DNA of 64,000 nucleotides from Aspidapion aeneum (GCA_963576565.1 OY755047.1:30851351-30915350); one strand, 5' to 3'. Shown: positions 33,650-44,699, counted from the stretch's first letter. Notes: generated from the sequence alone by a model not told the origin. Numbers and translations are program-made.

Positions 33650-34690
33650 TGATGTGTCAAAAAATAAAACTGGCAAATAAAATTAATTTTTTAAACGAAA
33701 ATGATATTTTGTTCAAATTGCATTGCAAAAATATTCTGTTTAAAAGAAAATTTGATTTGACATTTTTTTCAAAAATTACTTTTTTAAATGACGTTTTGTT
33801 CAAATGGCGTTTTGGTTGAAAACAGTTTGTTTTAAAACATCTTTTTCAAAAACATTTTGTTCAAACATCCACCTGATAAAAAACTTTTGGTTTGTTGAAA
33901 AATTAGTTTTTGGAATGACATTTTGTCAAATGGGATTTTCTTTCGAAAACATTTTTTTAAAAACATATTATTTTCGAATGACTTTTTATTCAAACATTTT
34001 GTTTGAATGTCAAATTTTTTAGTTTCAAAAATATTTTGTTCCAATGACGATCTGATGGTACATTTTTTATGAAAATATCTTTTTTATATTATATTTTTTT
34101 GAAAAACATTTTTAAATGAGAATCTGTTCAAAAACATGTTCAACTGTGTTTTTAAAACATTTTGTTCCACTGATAATCTGACCGAAACCATTTTGTTTGA
34201 AAACACCTTTTTTAAGTGACATTTTGTTCGAGTTGCATTTTTTTTGAAAACGTTTTGTGCAAAAATTGCTTAAATTCATATGACATTTTGTCAAATTGTT
34301 TTGTTCAAAAATATCTTTTTTCAATTTTGTTTGAAAGCAGTGTGATTGATTGGCATTTTTTTCGGAAACATTGTGATCGATATTATGTTCAAATGATCCC
34401 TTTTTTGAAAACATTTTTAATTTCTTGAAATGGATACGTTTGCGATCAATTGATTAGAGTTCAGTGTGGTTAGGTTAACAGGTTAGGATCAATTGATAAA
34501 GGTACCACCGATTGCGACCTCCCAAAATCAGCTAGTTTTTCGAAGAGTTTTCTGTTTCAAGAAAATGTTTTTGAACCAAACGTTATTCAAACAAAATGTC
34601 ATTCAAAAAAGATGTGTTTGAACAAATTGTTTTAAAAAAATGTCAATTGAACAAAACATCATGTGTTTTTGAAAAAACTATAATAAAGCA
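33650..34690. repeat. degenerate ACATTTTGTTCAAA array with inverted right end
   Basis: From 33690 to about 34430 a motif of the form AAACATTTTGTTCAAATG recurs at irregular 20-50 bp spacing. From about 34550 to 34690 the same motif runs in reverse complement (TTGAACAAAATGTC). Between them GATCAATTGATT and AATCAATTGATA-type segments mirror each other. Open frames on both strands are by-products of the repeat and should not be called genes. Confidence 0.75.
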
Positions 34691-36705
34691 ATTACCACAG
34701 AACAGAAATTGATATGTTGCATTTTTTCCAGTTTCTTTTCTAATGAAACTGCTGATGAAAACCGAGATGGCAGTACGTCGGAATAAGTGTCGCATTAACT
34801 TTTCTCAAAATAACTCGCTATAAAAAAGAGTTGTTTTTTAGGCACATATTTTTTGTAGGTTTTTGTAGACACACCTTTAATCTTACTAAAAGGGACAAAA
34901 CCACCGTCGTAGGAGGCAGTAAATACAAATATATTTGCAACAAATTTTAAATTCAGGGAAAATTGAAAAATGTAGAGTATCATAATCAAAAAAACTATTT
35001 TAGTTCTGGCCATGGTTACTATCCTAATTAAAACAAATGGGTAAAAGTAACCCCACTGATGGGGTACATCTTAATAAATCCCCAAAGTAAGCAAATTGTC
35101 TCTCCATCAAAGCAATAAATCGAGGGCTTTTTTTAAAAAAGTCCAAAATATCCTTATCCAAATAGAGCTCTGTTACTTTTTTACAATATTACTACCAATT
35201 TTTCATAAAAAAGGAACTAAAATTATATTTACTTTTTTATATACAAAAGAAAAGTAGGCACTACACATAGTATCTAGCTTTAAAATTGTAATATTTGGGG
35301 GTGATCAAATTGTCGCTAGGAAAAAGAGAACCTTTAATACCGTTTTCGGCTGCTGAAGACGACTTCACAATTCTCGGTGAGTGCCCCGGTTCGAAAATCA
35401 AGTGGGCTCTCAAGTTTTTATTAGAGCCTGACTCCTATTTTTAATGTTCGACCTCTGTATTTGAGAACATAATCTCAACAATGCTATTAATGTAAATTTT
35501 TATTGTCAATGGGTATTTATTCAGCTGTAAACTAAATTAAATTGCTTGTTTTAATAAGTTAGGTATTTACTTTTAATAAATAAATATTTTGCCGCCGTCA
35601 CTGGTAAATCGATGGACCATAAAGAATAAACATACGTCTGCTGTGTGTCGCACAGCGTTGCTATCGACTTTCCAAAAAATATTTCCATTCTTTTCCAACT
35701 CATTGAAGCATCTAGGGGTCAAATCGAATTGTTTTGATGAATGAATTTTTGCCGCGGTTCCTGGTCTCCTCCGGTTAATACGTTAATGACCTCTGCTCAG
35801 CGCGCTTCATATAATACACATTGCAATCGTGAGTTTTTCCCGTTTTTTTCTTGCTTATTTGCAAACAAATTTTTTATTCGTGTTAGTAAATATAATTACT
35901 AATTTCATTTATTCAAAACAAATGATTTGATAAATCAAGAGTTTGCTCTGAGAGCTGAATTTTCCTACCAGACGATATGTTGGAGTTTGTTTTTTAAATA
36001 GTTGAAAGTTTTAGAATGGAATAGGATTTTTTTTAAAAGTTTAATCAATTTAAATCATTAGATGTATAATTTATTGTTTTTGTTGCCGATATAATAAAAT
36101 AAACTTATATTATGCAGTAACAAAAAGGTATTTATTTGATATTTCAGATCTAAAATTGCAATATTTATTATATTATTATATCAACAACCAGTCAGTTTTT
36201 GGAGAAAACAGCCAAATAAGATGTGTTTTTCAACTTCTTATGCTTTAAATCAATAGATTTTCATAAGTTTTTTTTCAAATGATTTACATTGTTTGTGTTA
36301 TGAGTTGTTTTTATCCCACCCAGCGCCCGTTTTCACTCCTTCTTCTGTAACATGTTTCTGAAAACTTCTATAAAGAGACTAAAAAACTTAAGAAAAATAC
36401 TGAAACTAAACTTGGAGAAACTATCTACAAAATAAACTTTCCAATAATCAGTTTAATAAAAAAAAGTACGTTTGCGGCATAATTACCAATTTTCTTTTAT
36501 GTGAATAATTTAATGAGCAAGGAGTTTCCAAAAATCAAAAAAAAATTAAAAGTTTATATAAATATAATAATATAAAAGTATATATATTTATATTTCTACA
36601 CTGAAAGAGGGAACACAAAGCTTTTATTTCAACAAAAAATTGTGCTGTCTTTATATCAATTCACTTAATTCACATTTATAAAGGGTTAATAATAATAGCC
36701 AAGTT
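34691..36705. other. long AT-rich non-coding stretch
   Basis: About 2 kb with no recognised gene, RNA or repeat boundary. A segment near 35590-35800 is a little less AT-rich (GCCGCCGTCACTGG, CCTGGTCTCCTCCGG) but shows no open frame. Confidence 0.4.
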
Positions 36706-36707
36706 TA

Positions 36708-36828
36708 GAAAAACATTTCCAAGCTAGTAAGAACCATTCATTTTGAAATTTGTATTGTAGAATTTGGCTTTACTTTTCTCTCAATTCTTTTTACGGAATG
36801 CCATTTTCGCGTACTTGGCTTTTTTTAC
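36708..36828 (+). repeat. dispersed repeat, copy 2
   Basis: Diverged direct copy of 28742-28860, with CATTTCCAAGCTAGTAAGAACC, CATTCATTTTGAAATT and GGAATGCCATTTTCGCGTAC. Confidence 0.55.
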
Positions 36829-36949
36829 ATGATAGGTTTTTGTTATGATTTCACTGCTTTTTTAAAGGATTTAGATATTTAAGTTTTAAAATAGTAAAAT
36901 ATACGGGATATTGTTCAAAACTTTTGCAATGCCTTATTAAAAATGTTGA

Positions 36950-37685
36950 GTTTTTTTATATTTTGCTATGGTTTTATTATAGTTCTTATCAGCCTTCTAA
37001 AGCTCAGCTCTCTAGTGTTCCTGGAAGTAGGCAATGTTAATTTTACATAACTTTACATTTATAGGGAAGGAAAGTAAATTAAAATCTTAGCGTTTTCTTC
37101 AAAAGCTCAGCTTTCTAGCGTTTCTGGAAGTGGACAATGCTAATTTACATAACTTTACATTTATAGGGGAGAGAAGTTAATTAAACTTTGGGGTTTTTAA
37201 TTTTCTTTTATAGTTTTATCATAGTTCCTATCGGCCTTCCAAATCTCAGCTCTCGAGCGTTTCTGGAAGTGGACAATGTTACTTTTACACAATTTTACAT
37301 TTATAGGGAAGGGAAGTAAATTAGAATTTTGAAGTGTTTTAATTTTTTTCTATAGTTCTATCATAGTTACTATCGGCCTTCCAAAGCTCAGCTCTCTAGC
37401 GTGTCCAGAAGTGGGCAATGTTACTTTTACATTACTTTACATTTATAGGGGAGGAAAGTAAATTATAATTTTGGGGTTTTTAAATTTTTTTCTATAGTTT
37501 TATCATAGTTCCTATCATTCTGCCATTTCTGGAAGTGGGCAATGTTACTTTTACATAACTTTACATGTATAGGGGAGGGAAGTAAATTAGAATTTTGGGG
37601 TTTTTTCATTTTTTCCAAGGGTTTGGCAGACTTGTGTCTGCCAAATTTCAGCTTTGTAGCATGTCTGGAAGTACAGTAGAATTTT
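36950..37685. repeat. tandem satellite, about 140-bp unit, roughly 6 copies
   Basis: Units carry CTTCCAAAGCTCAGCTCTCTAG, then TCTGGAAGTGGGCAATGTTA, then ACATTTATAGGGGAGGGAAG. Landmarks fall at about 37005, 37097, 37240, 37383, 37515 (part missing) and 37645, so units are about 92-143 bp. It lies upstream of the HPF1 promoter region. Confidence 0.85.
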
Positions 37686-38049
37686 GATGATCTATACATG
37701 AGTAAGTGAGCGAGTGAAAATTTCGACGTTTTTTGAAATTTCGTAACTACTTCAGTACTTTTGGGAGTTCAATGAAACTAAACATGAAGGGATTGTTAAC
37801 TCCATGGAGATCTACGACTGTGCAAAGTTTGAGATTCGTAGCTCATTCCGAAGTAGAGTTTTAGATAGGTCAAGTAATGTTTCAAGAAAAGATGGTACGG
37901 CGCGTGAACTTGGCGAGGCACGGCTGTGCCCTCAGATTTACCTCCTAAATAGTCAACCACACCGTCAAATAAATGAAAAAACGCAAAAAAACGGATGTAA
38001 AAACGTCAAAAACACCTTAAAATCACACGAACTCTGAATACAAACAAAG
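37686..38049. other. non-coding stretch before the promoter region
   Basis: No gene is recognised. The left part looks like a decayed continuation of the satellite. Confidence 0.35.
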
Positions 38050-38510
38050 CAACTGGTCCGCTGGTGACGTAAGCAGACACTGTTCGTCTCGCTGAGCGAC
38101 GCTAACATTAGTTAAATGTAAATAAGCAATCCTGTGTGTTTATAATCGTTGGGAGGTGGACACCCATAGGTGGAAACTAGGCTTAAGGAAATGCCCAAAT
38201 TCGTGACGACTCGCGTACCGAAGTGCACCGCGGTCAGCGAACAAGATTCGTTTGCTACTGGTTATATCGAAAATAGACACCCAAAAAACAAGGAGTGTAA
38301 TTTGTGAACACACGGTGTACACGGGCTTCTATTTTTGTTTTGACGTTTGAAAAATCAAATATGTCGAACTCCTGAAAGTTGGTTCTCGTCGTTTCGTTTT
38401 TCGTCGATTTCCTTGCAAAAAAGTGCAGAAAATCTAGTGATTTTCTCGGCGATCCGTTTCTGCAGATTTTCGCCGCCGGAAAAGTGCTCTTTCGTCGCCG
38501 TCTCTCCAAT
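38050..38510 (+). promoter_or_regulatory. probable promoter and 5' noncoding exon
   Basis: This is the only segment of the region with clear CpG enrichment outside the RS gene exons. It ends at 38508 in a consensus splice donor, CCAAT|GTAAGTGG. Likely acceptors downstream are TTTAAGTAG before the HPF1 ATG (about 39339) or TTTTATAG at 42813 before the RS-rich gene ATG. It could therefore be the first exon of either gene. No TATA box was recognised. This is inference from composition and splice motifs only. Confidence 0.4.
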
Positions 38511-39416
38511 GTAAGTGGTCCCAAATTCAGGAAAATGGTGCAGTTGTAGTTTATTTGGTCCCTTTCTCTCTTTATTGATTTTTCTACTGACCGCCGTGAA
38601 TAAATCGCATGTTTGTAAATTTTGGACGCTTTATAACAATTTTATTTACATGGAACATTTATTTCTCGGTAGTTTTATTGGTCGTGCATGCCGCTATAAT
38701 TTGGTAACGGTACTTCCGCGAAGAAACGAACTGTAACAACGGTACTCGGACGGCCGCCGTAGCTACCGGTTGTGTTTACGTAACGTGTTTCGTAGTCGGT
38801 GATGCGTTGTTCTTTTGTTTAATTACTAAACAAGTTGGTCGTGGTACTAAAGAGGTTGTCATAGCAATCTGCTTGCTCACAAAGCAATTTAAAACTTTTT
38901 TTTGTTAAAAAAATTTGTCGAGCTATTGCCGTAGCAACCCGTTATGTTAACAAACGTTGTTCGTAGTCGGACATTGAAGTGATTTTTTTGCATTTTACAG
39001 CAACTTCTGTAGAAACTTATAGTTATCCTTGTGTTTACATAAGGTATTTCGTAGTCAAATGTGTTCAAAGTCAGTCGTTTTTGTAGTGGGTCATTTTCAT
39101 AGTCAGACATTTTCTTAGTTTGTCCGTTTTGTGGTACACTGTTTTTTGGTGGTTGCCATAGCAAAGTTTTGTGGTACATAATTTATGTTCATTGTTGCTA
39201 AACAAAGGTGATCACAAAAGTAACTCCTTATTCACTCCAAGCTGTTCTTATTCAAAACAGCACTTTTTCTCTTTTTTTTTTTAAGTTGTGAAATTTCTCT
39301 TGCTGTTTATTTAAAAATTTAGTTTGATTTAAGTAGATACTAGAAATAAATTGTCTCAACAACTCCTGTCAGACCTCCTGTCAATACAAGAAATTTAAGT
39401 TTTTTATAGTAGAAAA

Positions 39417-40910
39417 ATGTCAGACACAGAAACTGATCGCCAGAAATATGTAAAAGACACAAGGATAGCCTGCAAGTATGGCACAAAGTGTTACCAAAAG
39501 AATCCCTTGCATCTACAAAAATACAAGCATCCTCCTAAGAAACCAAATAGGTTTGATCTTAAAAAAATTGATCAAGCTAAGCGCAGAAGATCAATGTCTC
39601 CCAAACAAGATGAAAATACTTTTGACAATAATACAGATAGTAATTCTTCAGATGAAGGAGCTAAAAGAAAGAAAATAGATCCAAAAGACAATACACAGAG
39701 CAGGTTAGAAGATGCTGGTATGGCAACAAGCAATTCTGAAATTGAAAGTATTAAGAATCATAAAAATAACAAATTGGAAGATGCTGGTATGGCAGCAAGT
39801 CATTCTGAAATTGAAAGTACTAAAAATGATAAAAAAACAGTATTCAATGATAATTCTGCAACAGATAATTTGAAAAACATTGATCTTTTAAAAGACATTA
39901 ATAAAAATAAGGAATCAAATCCTAGTGATATTTGTGATAAAGCTATACCAAAGCCTAAATGTAGTACTTCTGTAGACTATGATCGAAAACAATTTATTAA
40001 AGAAAACTTTTTAGTAGATATGCCTTCAGATTTTTATCAGTTCTGGGAATTTTGCAAATCTTTAAATGAGAAAATTCCTGAATATGCTTTCAAGGAGTTT
40101 GATCTAACTTTGGTTGGTCCTTATGATGCCCTTGCTGGAAAGTTTGATCACATTTCAGATAAAAGACCAGAAGAATTTCTTCTCCATTGGAGATATTATT
40201 ATGATCCTCCAGAGTTGCAAACTGTCCTTAAAGGAAGTGATAAGACAGGATTTCATATTGGATATTTTAGGGACTCCCCAGATGAAATGCCTATTTTTTT
40301 AGTTAGTAATTCTAGTAAAGAAAATGGGGAGTTATCAATTGTTGGGGATAACATTTTTGGTGCTGTAAACACACATTTAGAAAGACTAAAATCAACTTTA
40401 GACCCATTTAAAAAAATATCTATGGAAAAAATTCTGAAGAAGTTAAAAGATAAGGCTGAAGAATTGAAGTTAGACTTAGGCCTGAAAACCCAAAAAATTA
40501 GACAAAGGGAATCAAAGATTGTAACAAGAAGTTTTAATAAGATGGGTATTGTTGTGCCTTATAACAAAAAAACCCAAGTAGGTTACAGAGATCTTGGGGT
40601 TTCCAATAAAGAATTCTCAAAACTTTTAACTAAAATAAAGGTAGCACTCCCTGAACAGCAAAAAAAGCACTTGTCAGAACTTCATGGCATCTTAACAGGA
40701 GTCAGCATAGCTACAGATGAGTGTGATTTTGGAACTAGCATAGAATTGGGACTGGATATCTTGGCATATGGAATTGACAGCTTAAATTCCACAACTCTTA
40801 GATATTTGGCTACTGGTTATCGACTTTTGCAAAGGGAAGCTTTTGCTAAGATAGCAGAAGCTCATCTCAAAAATAGAAGAAAGGGAACAAATCTAAGTAT
40901 TTTAACCTAA
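39417..40910 (+). CDS. HPF1: HPF1 homologue, histone PARylation factor 1
   Basis: 497 codons in one exon. HPF1 binds PARP1/2 at DNA breaks and completes their active site so that serine residues become ADP-ribosylated; it is nuclear. Residues 19-38 form a PBZ-type zinc finger (C19-x5-C25-x6-H32-x5-H38) that binds poly(ADP-ribose); the human protein lacks it. Residues 45-190 are a low-complexity, charged linker with a duplicated LEDAGMA segment. The conserved core runs from about 192 to the end, with FYQFWEF, LVGPYDALAGK, LHWRYYYDPPE, GYFRDSPDEMP and GDNIFGAVN. The catalytic Asp-Glu pair sits in ATDECDFG (D434, E435; human D283/E284). The ATG follows GTAGAAAA. No in-frame disruption is seen, so it is probably functional. 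AATAAA signals lie at 40956 and 40973. Confidence 0.93.
   Translation: MSDTETDRQKYVKDTRIACKYGTKCYQKNPLHLQKYKHPPKKPNRFDLKKIDQAKRRRSMSPKQDENTFDNNTDSNSSDEGAKRKKIDPKDNTQSRLEDAGMATSNSEIESIKNHKNNKLEDAGMAASHSEIESTKNDKKTVFNDNSATDNLKNIDLLKDINKNKESNPSDICDKAIPKPKCSTSVDYDRKQFIKENFLVDMPSDFYQFWEFCKSLNEKIPEYAFKEFDLTLVGPYDALAGKFDHISDKRPEEFLLHWRYYYDPPELQTVLKGSDKTGFHIGYFRDSPDEMPIFLVSNSSKENGELSIVGDNIFGAVNTHLERLKSTLDPFKKISMEKILKKLKDKAEELKLDLGLKTQKIRQRESKIVTRSFNKMGIVVPYNKKTQVGYRDLGVSNKEFSKLLTKIKVALPEQQKKHLSELHGILTGVSIATDECDFGTSIELGLDILAYGIDSLNSTTLRYLATGYRLLQREAFAKIAEAHLKNRRKGTNLSILT
39704..39840 (+). repeat. in-frame tandem duplication inside HPF1
   Basis: Two roughly 68-bp copies encode LEDAGMA[T/A]S[N/H]SEIES[I/T]KN. 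They lie in the linker between the PBZ finger and the catalytic core and keep the frame. Confidence 0.85.
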
Positions 40911-40955
40911 GAAGGATTTTGTGCTATGAACATACTTAAATGGTAATGATAAAAA

Positions 40956-40978
40956 AATAAAAGAACAAACATAATAAA
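40956..40978 (+). terminator. polyadenylation signals of HPF1
   Basis: Two AATAAA hexamers (40956-40961 and 40973-40978) follow 46 and 63 bp after the stop codon. Confidence 0.65.
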
Positions 40979-40999
40979 GAATTATGAAAATACCTGCTT

Positions 41000-41640
41000 A
41001 TGTGGTTTATTTTAAAAGAAATGGGAAATTTAAAAAGAAATAATTTAAAGCTGGTCTATACAAAAAAATAAGATGATAATTAAGAAAATTTATAGGTACA
41101 ACTCGGCTGGCATTTTTTATGTGATGTTATATTAATTGTGTAACTGTATTTTTTGAACAATATTTAGTAGTTAACCAAGAGCTGTTACTGGGACTTCCAT
41201 CCATCAACCAATTAGTCAGGTGGTGACCGAGTAAAGTAGTGAAAAAACACCTAGTGGCAAGACTCAGAATCGAACATGAAGCGACCGACCGCGCGGCTTT
41301 CGGCGTCGTGACCACAGAGACTCACAATTTTAGACTCGGCAACAATTATCCGCGATTATCTGGATAAAATTATCATTTATTTGGCAACTCGGCGGGTATG
41401 TATTTGCCATTTTCGGTTTGGCTGATATTTCGACAATCACGTTTCTATCGCGTGGTACAGGTAATTTGGCAAAATTGGAGACTGTATAAGAAGTCCCTCC
41501 TTGCCCCTGAAGAGAAGTGAGTTTTAATTTTATATTTTTTATTTCATTAAGCTATCATGTTCACTTATGTCAGAATAGTTGATCCATAATGATTTACTTT
41601 TTAATGATCACAAATGTCAAATTCAATTTTTTTTTTTTAT
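41000..41640. other. intergenic region with a tRNA-SINE-like piece
   Basis: No gene is seen. A minus-strand GTTCGATTC box at about 41265-41280 lies downstream of a GC-rich tRNA-like stretch (41280-41325); it may be a SINE relative of the sequence at 610-735. Confidence 0.35.
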
Positions 41641-42140
41641 AGTTTGTTCTAATAGTACAGGGGCATTTATCTTGAGACATCTAAGTATCTCAAAGTGTTT
41701 CAAAGGGGCAACTGAGTGGGGACCTTTAATAATTTTACTATGCCCTTGTCCTTCAAGGTCAATTAAAGTCTATTTTTTCAAATTAGAACCCATATTTTCT
41801 ACTTTGGATATGGAATGAGCAAAATTCTATGTTCTAGTTAACCTTGCCCTTTGACTTGACCTTCAAGAGAATAGAAAGGATTATTGTAACCTTGATCACA
41901 TCAATTTTCTTGCAACTAATTTTAAATTTAAATTTTAAAATTGGAAAGGGGGAGTTCAAAGTTGATGCTACTGAGTGCTATTTTTAATTTTAAAAATTAA
42001 AACGTAAATGGTCAATTAAAGTGTACAATTTTCTGCTTTTTCCATTTTGGTGATCAAAGATATGTGTTGCTATACAAATTTGACTTGACCTTGCAATCAT
42101 CTTGAAAGTCATCAGTTAGTTGCCCCTTTGACACAAATCT
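41640..42140. repeat. diverged inverted-repeat element
   Basis: TTTCAAAGGGGCAACTGAG (41698-41716) is mirrored by CAGTTAGTTGCCCCTTTGAC (about 42111-42130). Several CTTGACCTTCAAG-type motifs lie inside. No coding region is seen. Confidence 0.5.
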
Positions 42141-42812
42141 CATTAAGTATTTATAGGAGTTGACATTTGGAGTTGCTGCCTCCATAGATATTTATACAAA
42201 AATTATTTTGATTTAAAAAAATGTCATCATACACAAATTTTTTTAATATTTTTTATGGATTTCTTTAGACCAGTTAAAATTGTTTTTTTTAATAGGTTGA
42301 TGGGTGTACAATAGGGTATTCCTTTGAGCACAATATGCATGCTTTCTTCCGAGGCCTTCTGGTATATTTTTTTTAATTAAGGAGAGGTAAAAAAAACTAA
42401 ATTGGGACTCAGGACTAATAAACACTTACCAGCCCCTAAAACATACATTGATTGCCATTTTTAAAGTGTTTTTGAGGGTATTACCAATTATTCAAATATG
42501 GTTTCCAGTGATTTTGATGATTCCCAAAGATTTTAAGGTGATTCCCATGTATTCTTAAGTGATTCCCACACAAAATTTTAAGGTTAGTTATTTACTATTT
42601 TGGGTAAAAAGATTTTAACTGTTGAACAAAAATAAATCAAACTGAAGAACATCTTTAAGAACTTTTTTCAGAAAGTCAAGTGTGATTTCGAAAACAGTCA
42701 TGTTTGTCATTTAGGGAGTTTCAGAGATATCCCATCCTGTACATCCATCAACATTCAAGGTTTTTAAACTCTAAAAAGGGATGATTGTTAAAAAAAAATT
42801 AAAAATTTTATA
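42141..42812. other. region before the RS-rich gene
   Basis: No coding region is seen. GTGATTCCCA-type repeats occur at about 42508-42570. A plausible splice acceptor TTTTATAG ends at 42813, eleven bases before the first ATG of the RS-rich gene, so an upstream noncoding exon is likely. Confidence 0.4.
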
Positions 42813-42824
42813 GTTTTCTCAAAA

Positions 42825-42918
42825 ATGTCCTCAAGAAGACGCAGTCGGAGCAGGGACAAGAAAAATGCCAATCCAAAGCTTAGAATGGATACTAAACCTC
42901 AAACAATGCGCATTTCAG
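42825..42918 (+). CDS. RS-rich nuclear protein, coding exon 1
   Basis: 94 bp from ATG to a GTACAG donor, phase 1. It encodes MSSRRRSRSRDKKNANPKLR and then MDTKPQTMRIS. The basic RS start fits a nuclear splicing-related protein. The start is the first ATG after a probable acceptor at 42813. The phase-1 end joins exactly to the exon at 51415. Exons at 51415, 54274, 57422, 58809, 60174 and 60768 continue it; together they give at least 394 codons. I do not recognise the family with confidence; a ZC3H18-like or other RS-domain protein is possible, but no CCCH finger or RRM is seen in this part. Confidence 0.75.
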
Positions 42919-42971
42919 GTACAGACTTCACAAAATTATGATCTGCCTGTATCTTTTGTTTTTCCCATATA

Positions 42972-43135
42972 ACCTACAGTGGAAATAAAACAAAAGTTGA
43001 AAATGCACCCCCACCATGTACTTATGTACATCTGTACCAGGAAAGGGCCTCTAAAAATGGATGCTACAAGCGTGTCTGCATGTTGGATTTCAAATGAATG
43101 TCTTTGATAAATTAAGGCTACTGATAATTGGTGCC
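42972..43135. repeat. left arm and direct repeat of a composite fold-back
   Basis: 42972-43014 (CCTACAGTGGAAATAAAACA ... AATGCACCCCCAC) is a direct repeat of 49168-49209. The next part, 43018-43105 (GTACTTATGTACATC ... CATGTTGGATTTCAAATGAA), is an inverted repeat of 49111-49164. Confidence 0.65.
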
Positions 43136-43152
43136 ACACTCTCAGGCGCCAT

Positions 43153-43245
43153 CTCTTTTCTAAGCTTAAAAACTCTTTTCTAAGCTTAAAAACTCTTTTC
43201 AAGGCTTAAAAACCTCTTTTCTTAGCTTAAAAACTCTTTTCTTTA
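43153..43245 (+). repeat. 20-bp tandem array, left remnant
   Basis: About five copies of CTTTTCTAAGCTTAAAAACT. It has the same repeat and orientation as the larger array at 48072-48410. The BEL/Pao integrase frame runs into it, so its reading of KKRVFKLRKE repeats is not element coding. Confidence 0.85.
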
Positions 43246-43249
43246 GAAC

Positions 43250-44058
43250 TGTCTCACAATCACAAAGTACAGTTTGCAGTCCTTCAATGTCAAGACTTGT
43301 TTTTCCAAGTGTTTTACGTAACAAATCTTTCATTAGTCTCATAAGTCGCTCCCACCAACCGCCCCACCAGGCAGCTGTTGGAGGATTCATTTTCCATTTT
43401 ATGTATATTACTACAATTTTCTGTGACTTCTGACCAATCTATGTTTTAAAAAGCATTGACAAATCCAATGAAATTCTTTGCACAGTCACTATAAATTGTT
43501 AAGGGCCTTCCTCTATGAGCAATAAATCTTCGTAGCGTCTGTAGAAATGCATTACTGGATAAGGATGAGGTCAATTCAAGGTGAACAGCACAGTAGATGG
43601 CGCAAGTGTACAATACAATCCACACTTTTTGATTTGATTTGAGGTATAGAGGACCTGCTAAATCTATACCCATGATCTTGAACACTGCAGCATCACACAC
43701 TCTGTTATCTGGTAAACATATAGCAGGTGTTTCTATGAGTTTGCCTTTAAATCTTTTGCATGTAGTACATCCATTAATAACTGATTTAATGGTGCGTCTA
43801 CACTGTAAGATCCAATAGTTTTCTCGTAAAATGCTCATCAATCCCTGTACACCAACATGATTATTTTTATTGTTCAAGAATAAGGCATTTCACAACTTCA
43901 TGGTTTGAGGGTAAAACATATGGCATACGAAAATTTTCTGTATCAATTCTATCTGATATCTTAGTACACACTCGAATTAACCCTTCTTCATCAATGAAAG
44001 GACACAAAGATGAAAGTTTGGAATCATTTTCAGTCCGAATAACATTCTTCTTGTACAA
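43250..44058 (-). pseudogene. BEL/Pao integrase region, frame-shifted
   Basis: Minus-strand frames 44058-43867, 43877-43446 and 43390-43250 read, in order, a zinc-finger region (HVGVQGLMSILRENYWI, then CTTCKRFKG), the catalytic core MGIDLAGPLY and TIYSDCAKNF with both Asp residues, and the final WWGGWWERLM with the catalytic Glu. The frame is broken at about 43870 and 43440, and the C-terminal domain is replaced by the tandem array. Confidence 0.8.
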
Positions 44059-44245
44059 AACGAATGACTATTTTCCTTGATACTTCTAATTCCTTTGGTG
44101 TTAAAAATTTCTCATTTTTTTTTCTGCAGTTATTCACAAATTGCATTATCCATGCAATCATATTGACTATCTTACTAAATTTTAAGAAATATTGGTAATA
44201 CCATAAAAAATCTTTAGTCACACTCAAGGAGAAAACAACAGTTTT

Positions 44246-44551
44246 TCATTTTTCTTTACTAACTTCTTCTTTGTGGCACTCAAAATTTTGGCTTGGCCAC
44301 TCTGAAACTGGATCAAGTAGCCATCGAGGTCCCTCCCACCATCTTCCATTAGCTAGTACTTTTGCAGAACAACCTCGTGATGGAAGATCTGCTGGATTTA
44401 AATGACCAGGAACATGGTACCAGTCTTCAGGTTTAGTAAAACGTTTTATTTCTTCAACACGATTCCAAATAAATGGTTTCCAATGGTCTTCTCTCTTAAT
44501 CCAGGACAAAACTATTGATGAATCTGACCAAAAGAAAACTTCAAGTTTCAC
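44246..44551 (-). pseudogene. BEL/Pao RNase H region
   Basis: 101-codon frame with VFFWSDSSIVLSWIKRE, VEEIKRFTKPEDWYHVPGH, then LNPADLPSRGC and the WWEGPRWL motif, the RNase H and linker of Pao-type pol. The Asp of the SDSS motif is present. Flanking frames are broken. Confidence 0.75.
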
Positions 44552-44699
44552 GTCATAATTTATGTGGAAATTCTGAAATAGCTGTACTTCAATGGTGGCA
44601 GCTAAGACCTCAAGCCAGGGTATAGTTAGTTTCTTTACAGGTGCTACTCTAGACTTGATTCAATCAGTCTCAAAACTACTTCATCATTTATTGCTGTTC

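Noticed and set aside
33804..34428. Several open frames of 70-100 codons on both strands, rich in Phe/Lys/Asn
   Set aside because: They translate the degenerate ACATTTTGTTCAAA motif. Open reading on both strands at once shows the lack of stops is compositional.
38255..38524. Minus-strand 89-codon frame in the CpG-rich stretch
   Set aside because: No recognisable domain. The stretch reads better as a plus-strand noncoding exon ending in a consensus donor.
42936..43202. Minus-strand 88-codon frame continuing from the BEL/Pao integrase
   Set aside because: It begins with tandem-array translation and then reads the composite's arm; none of it aligns with integrase.
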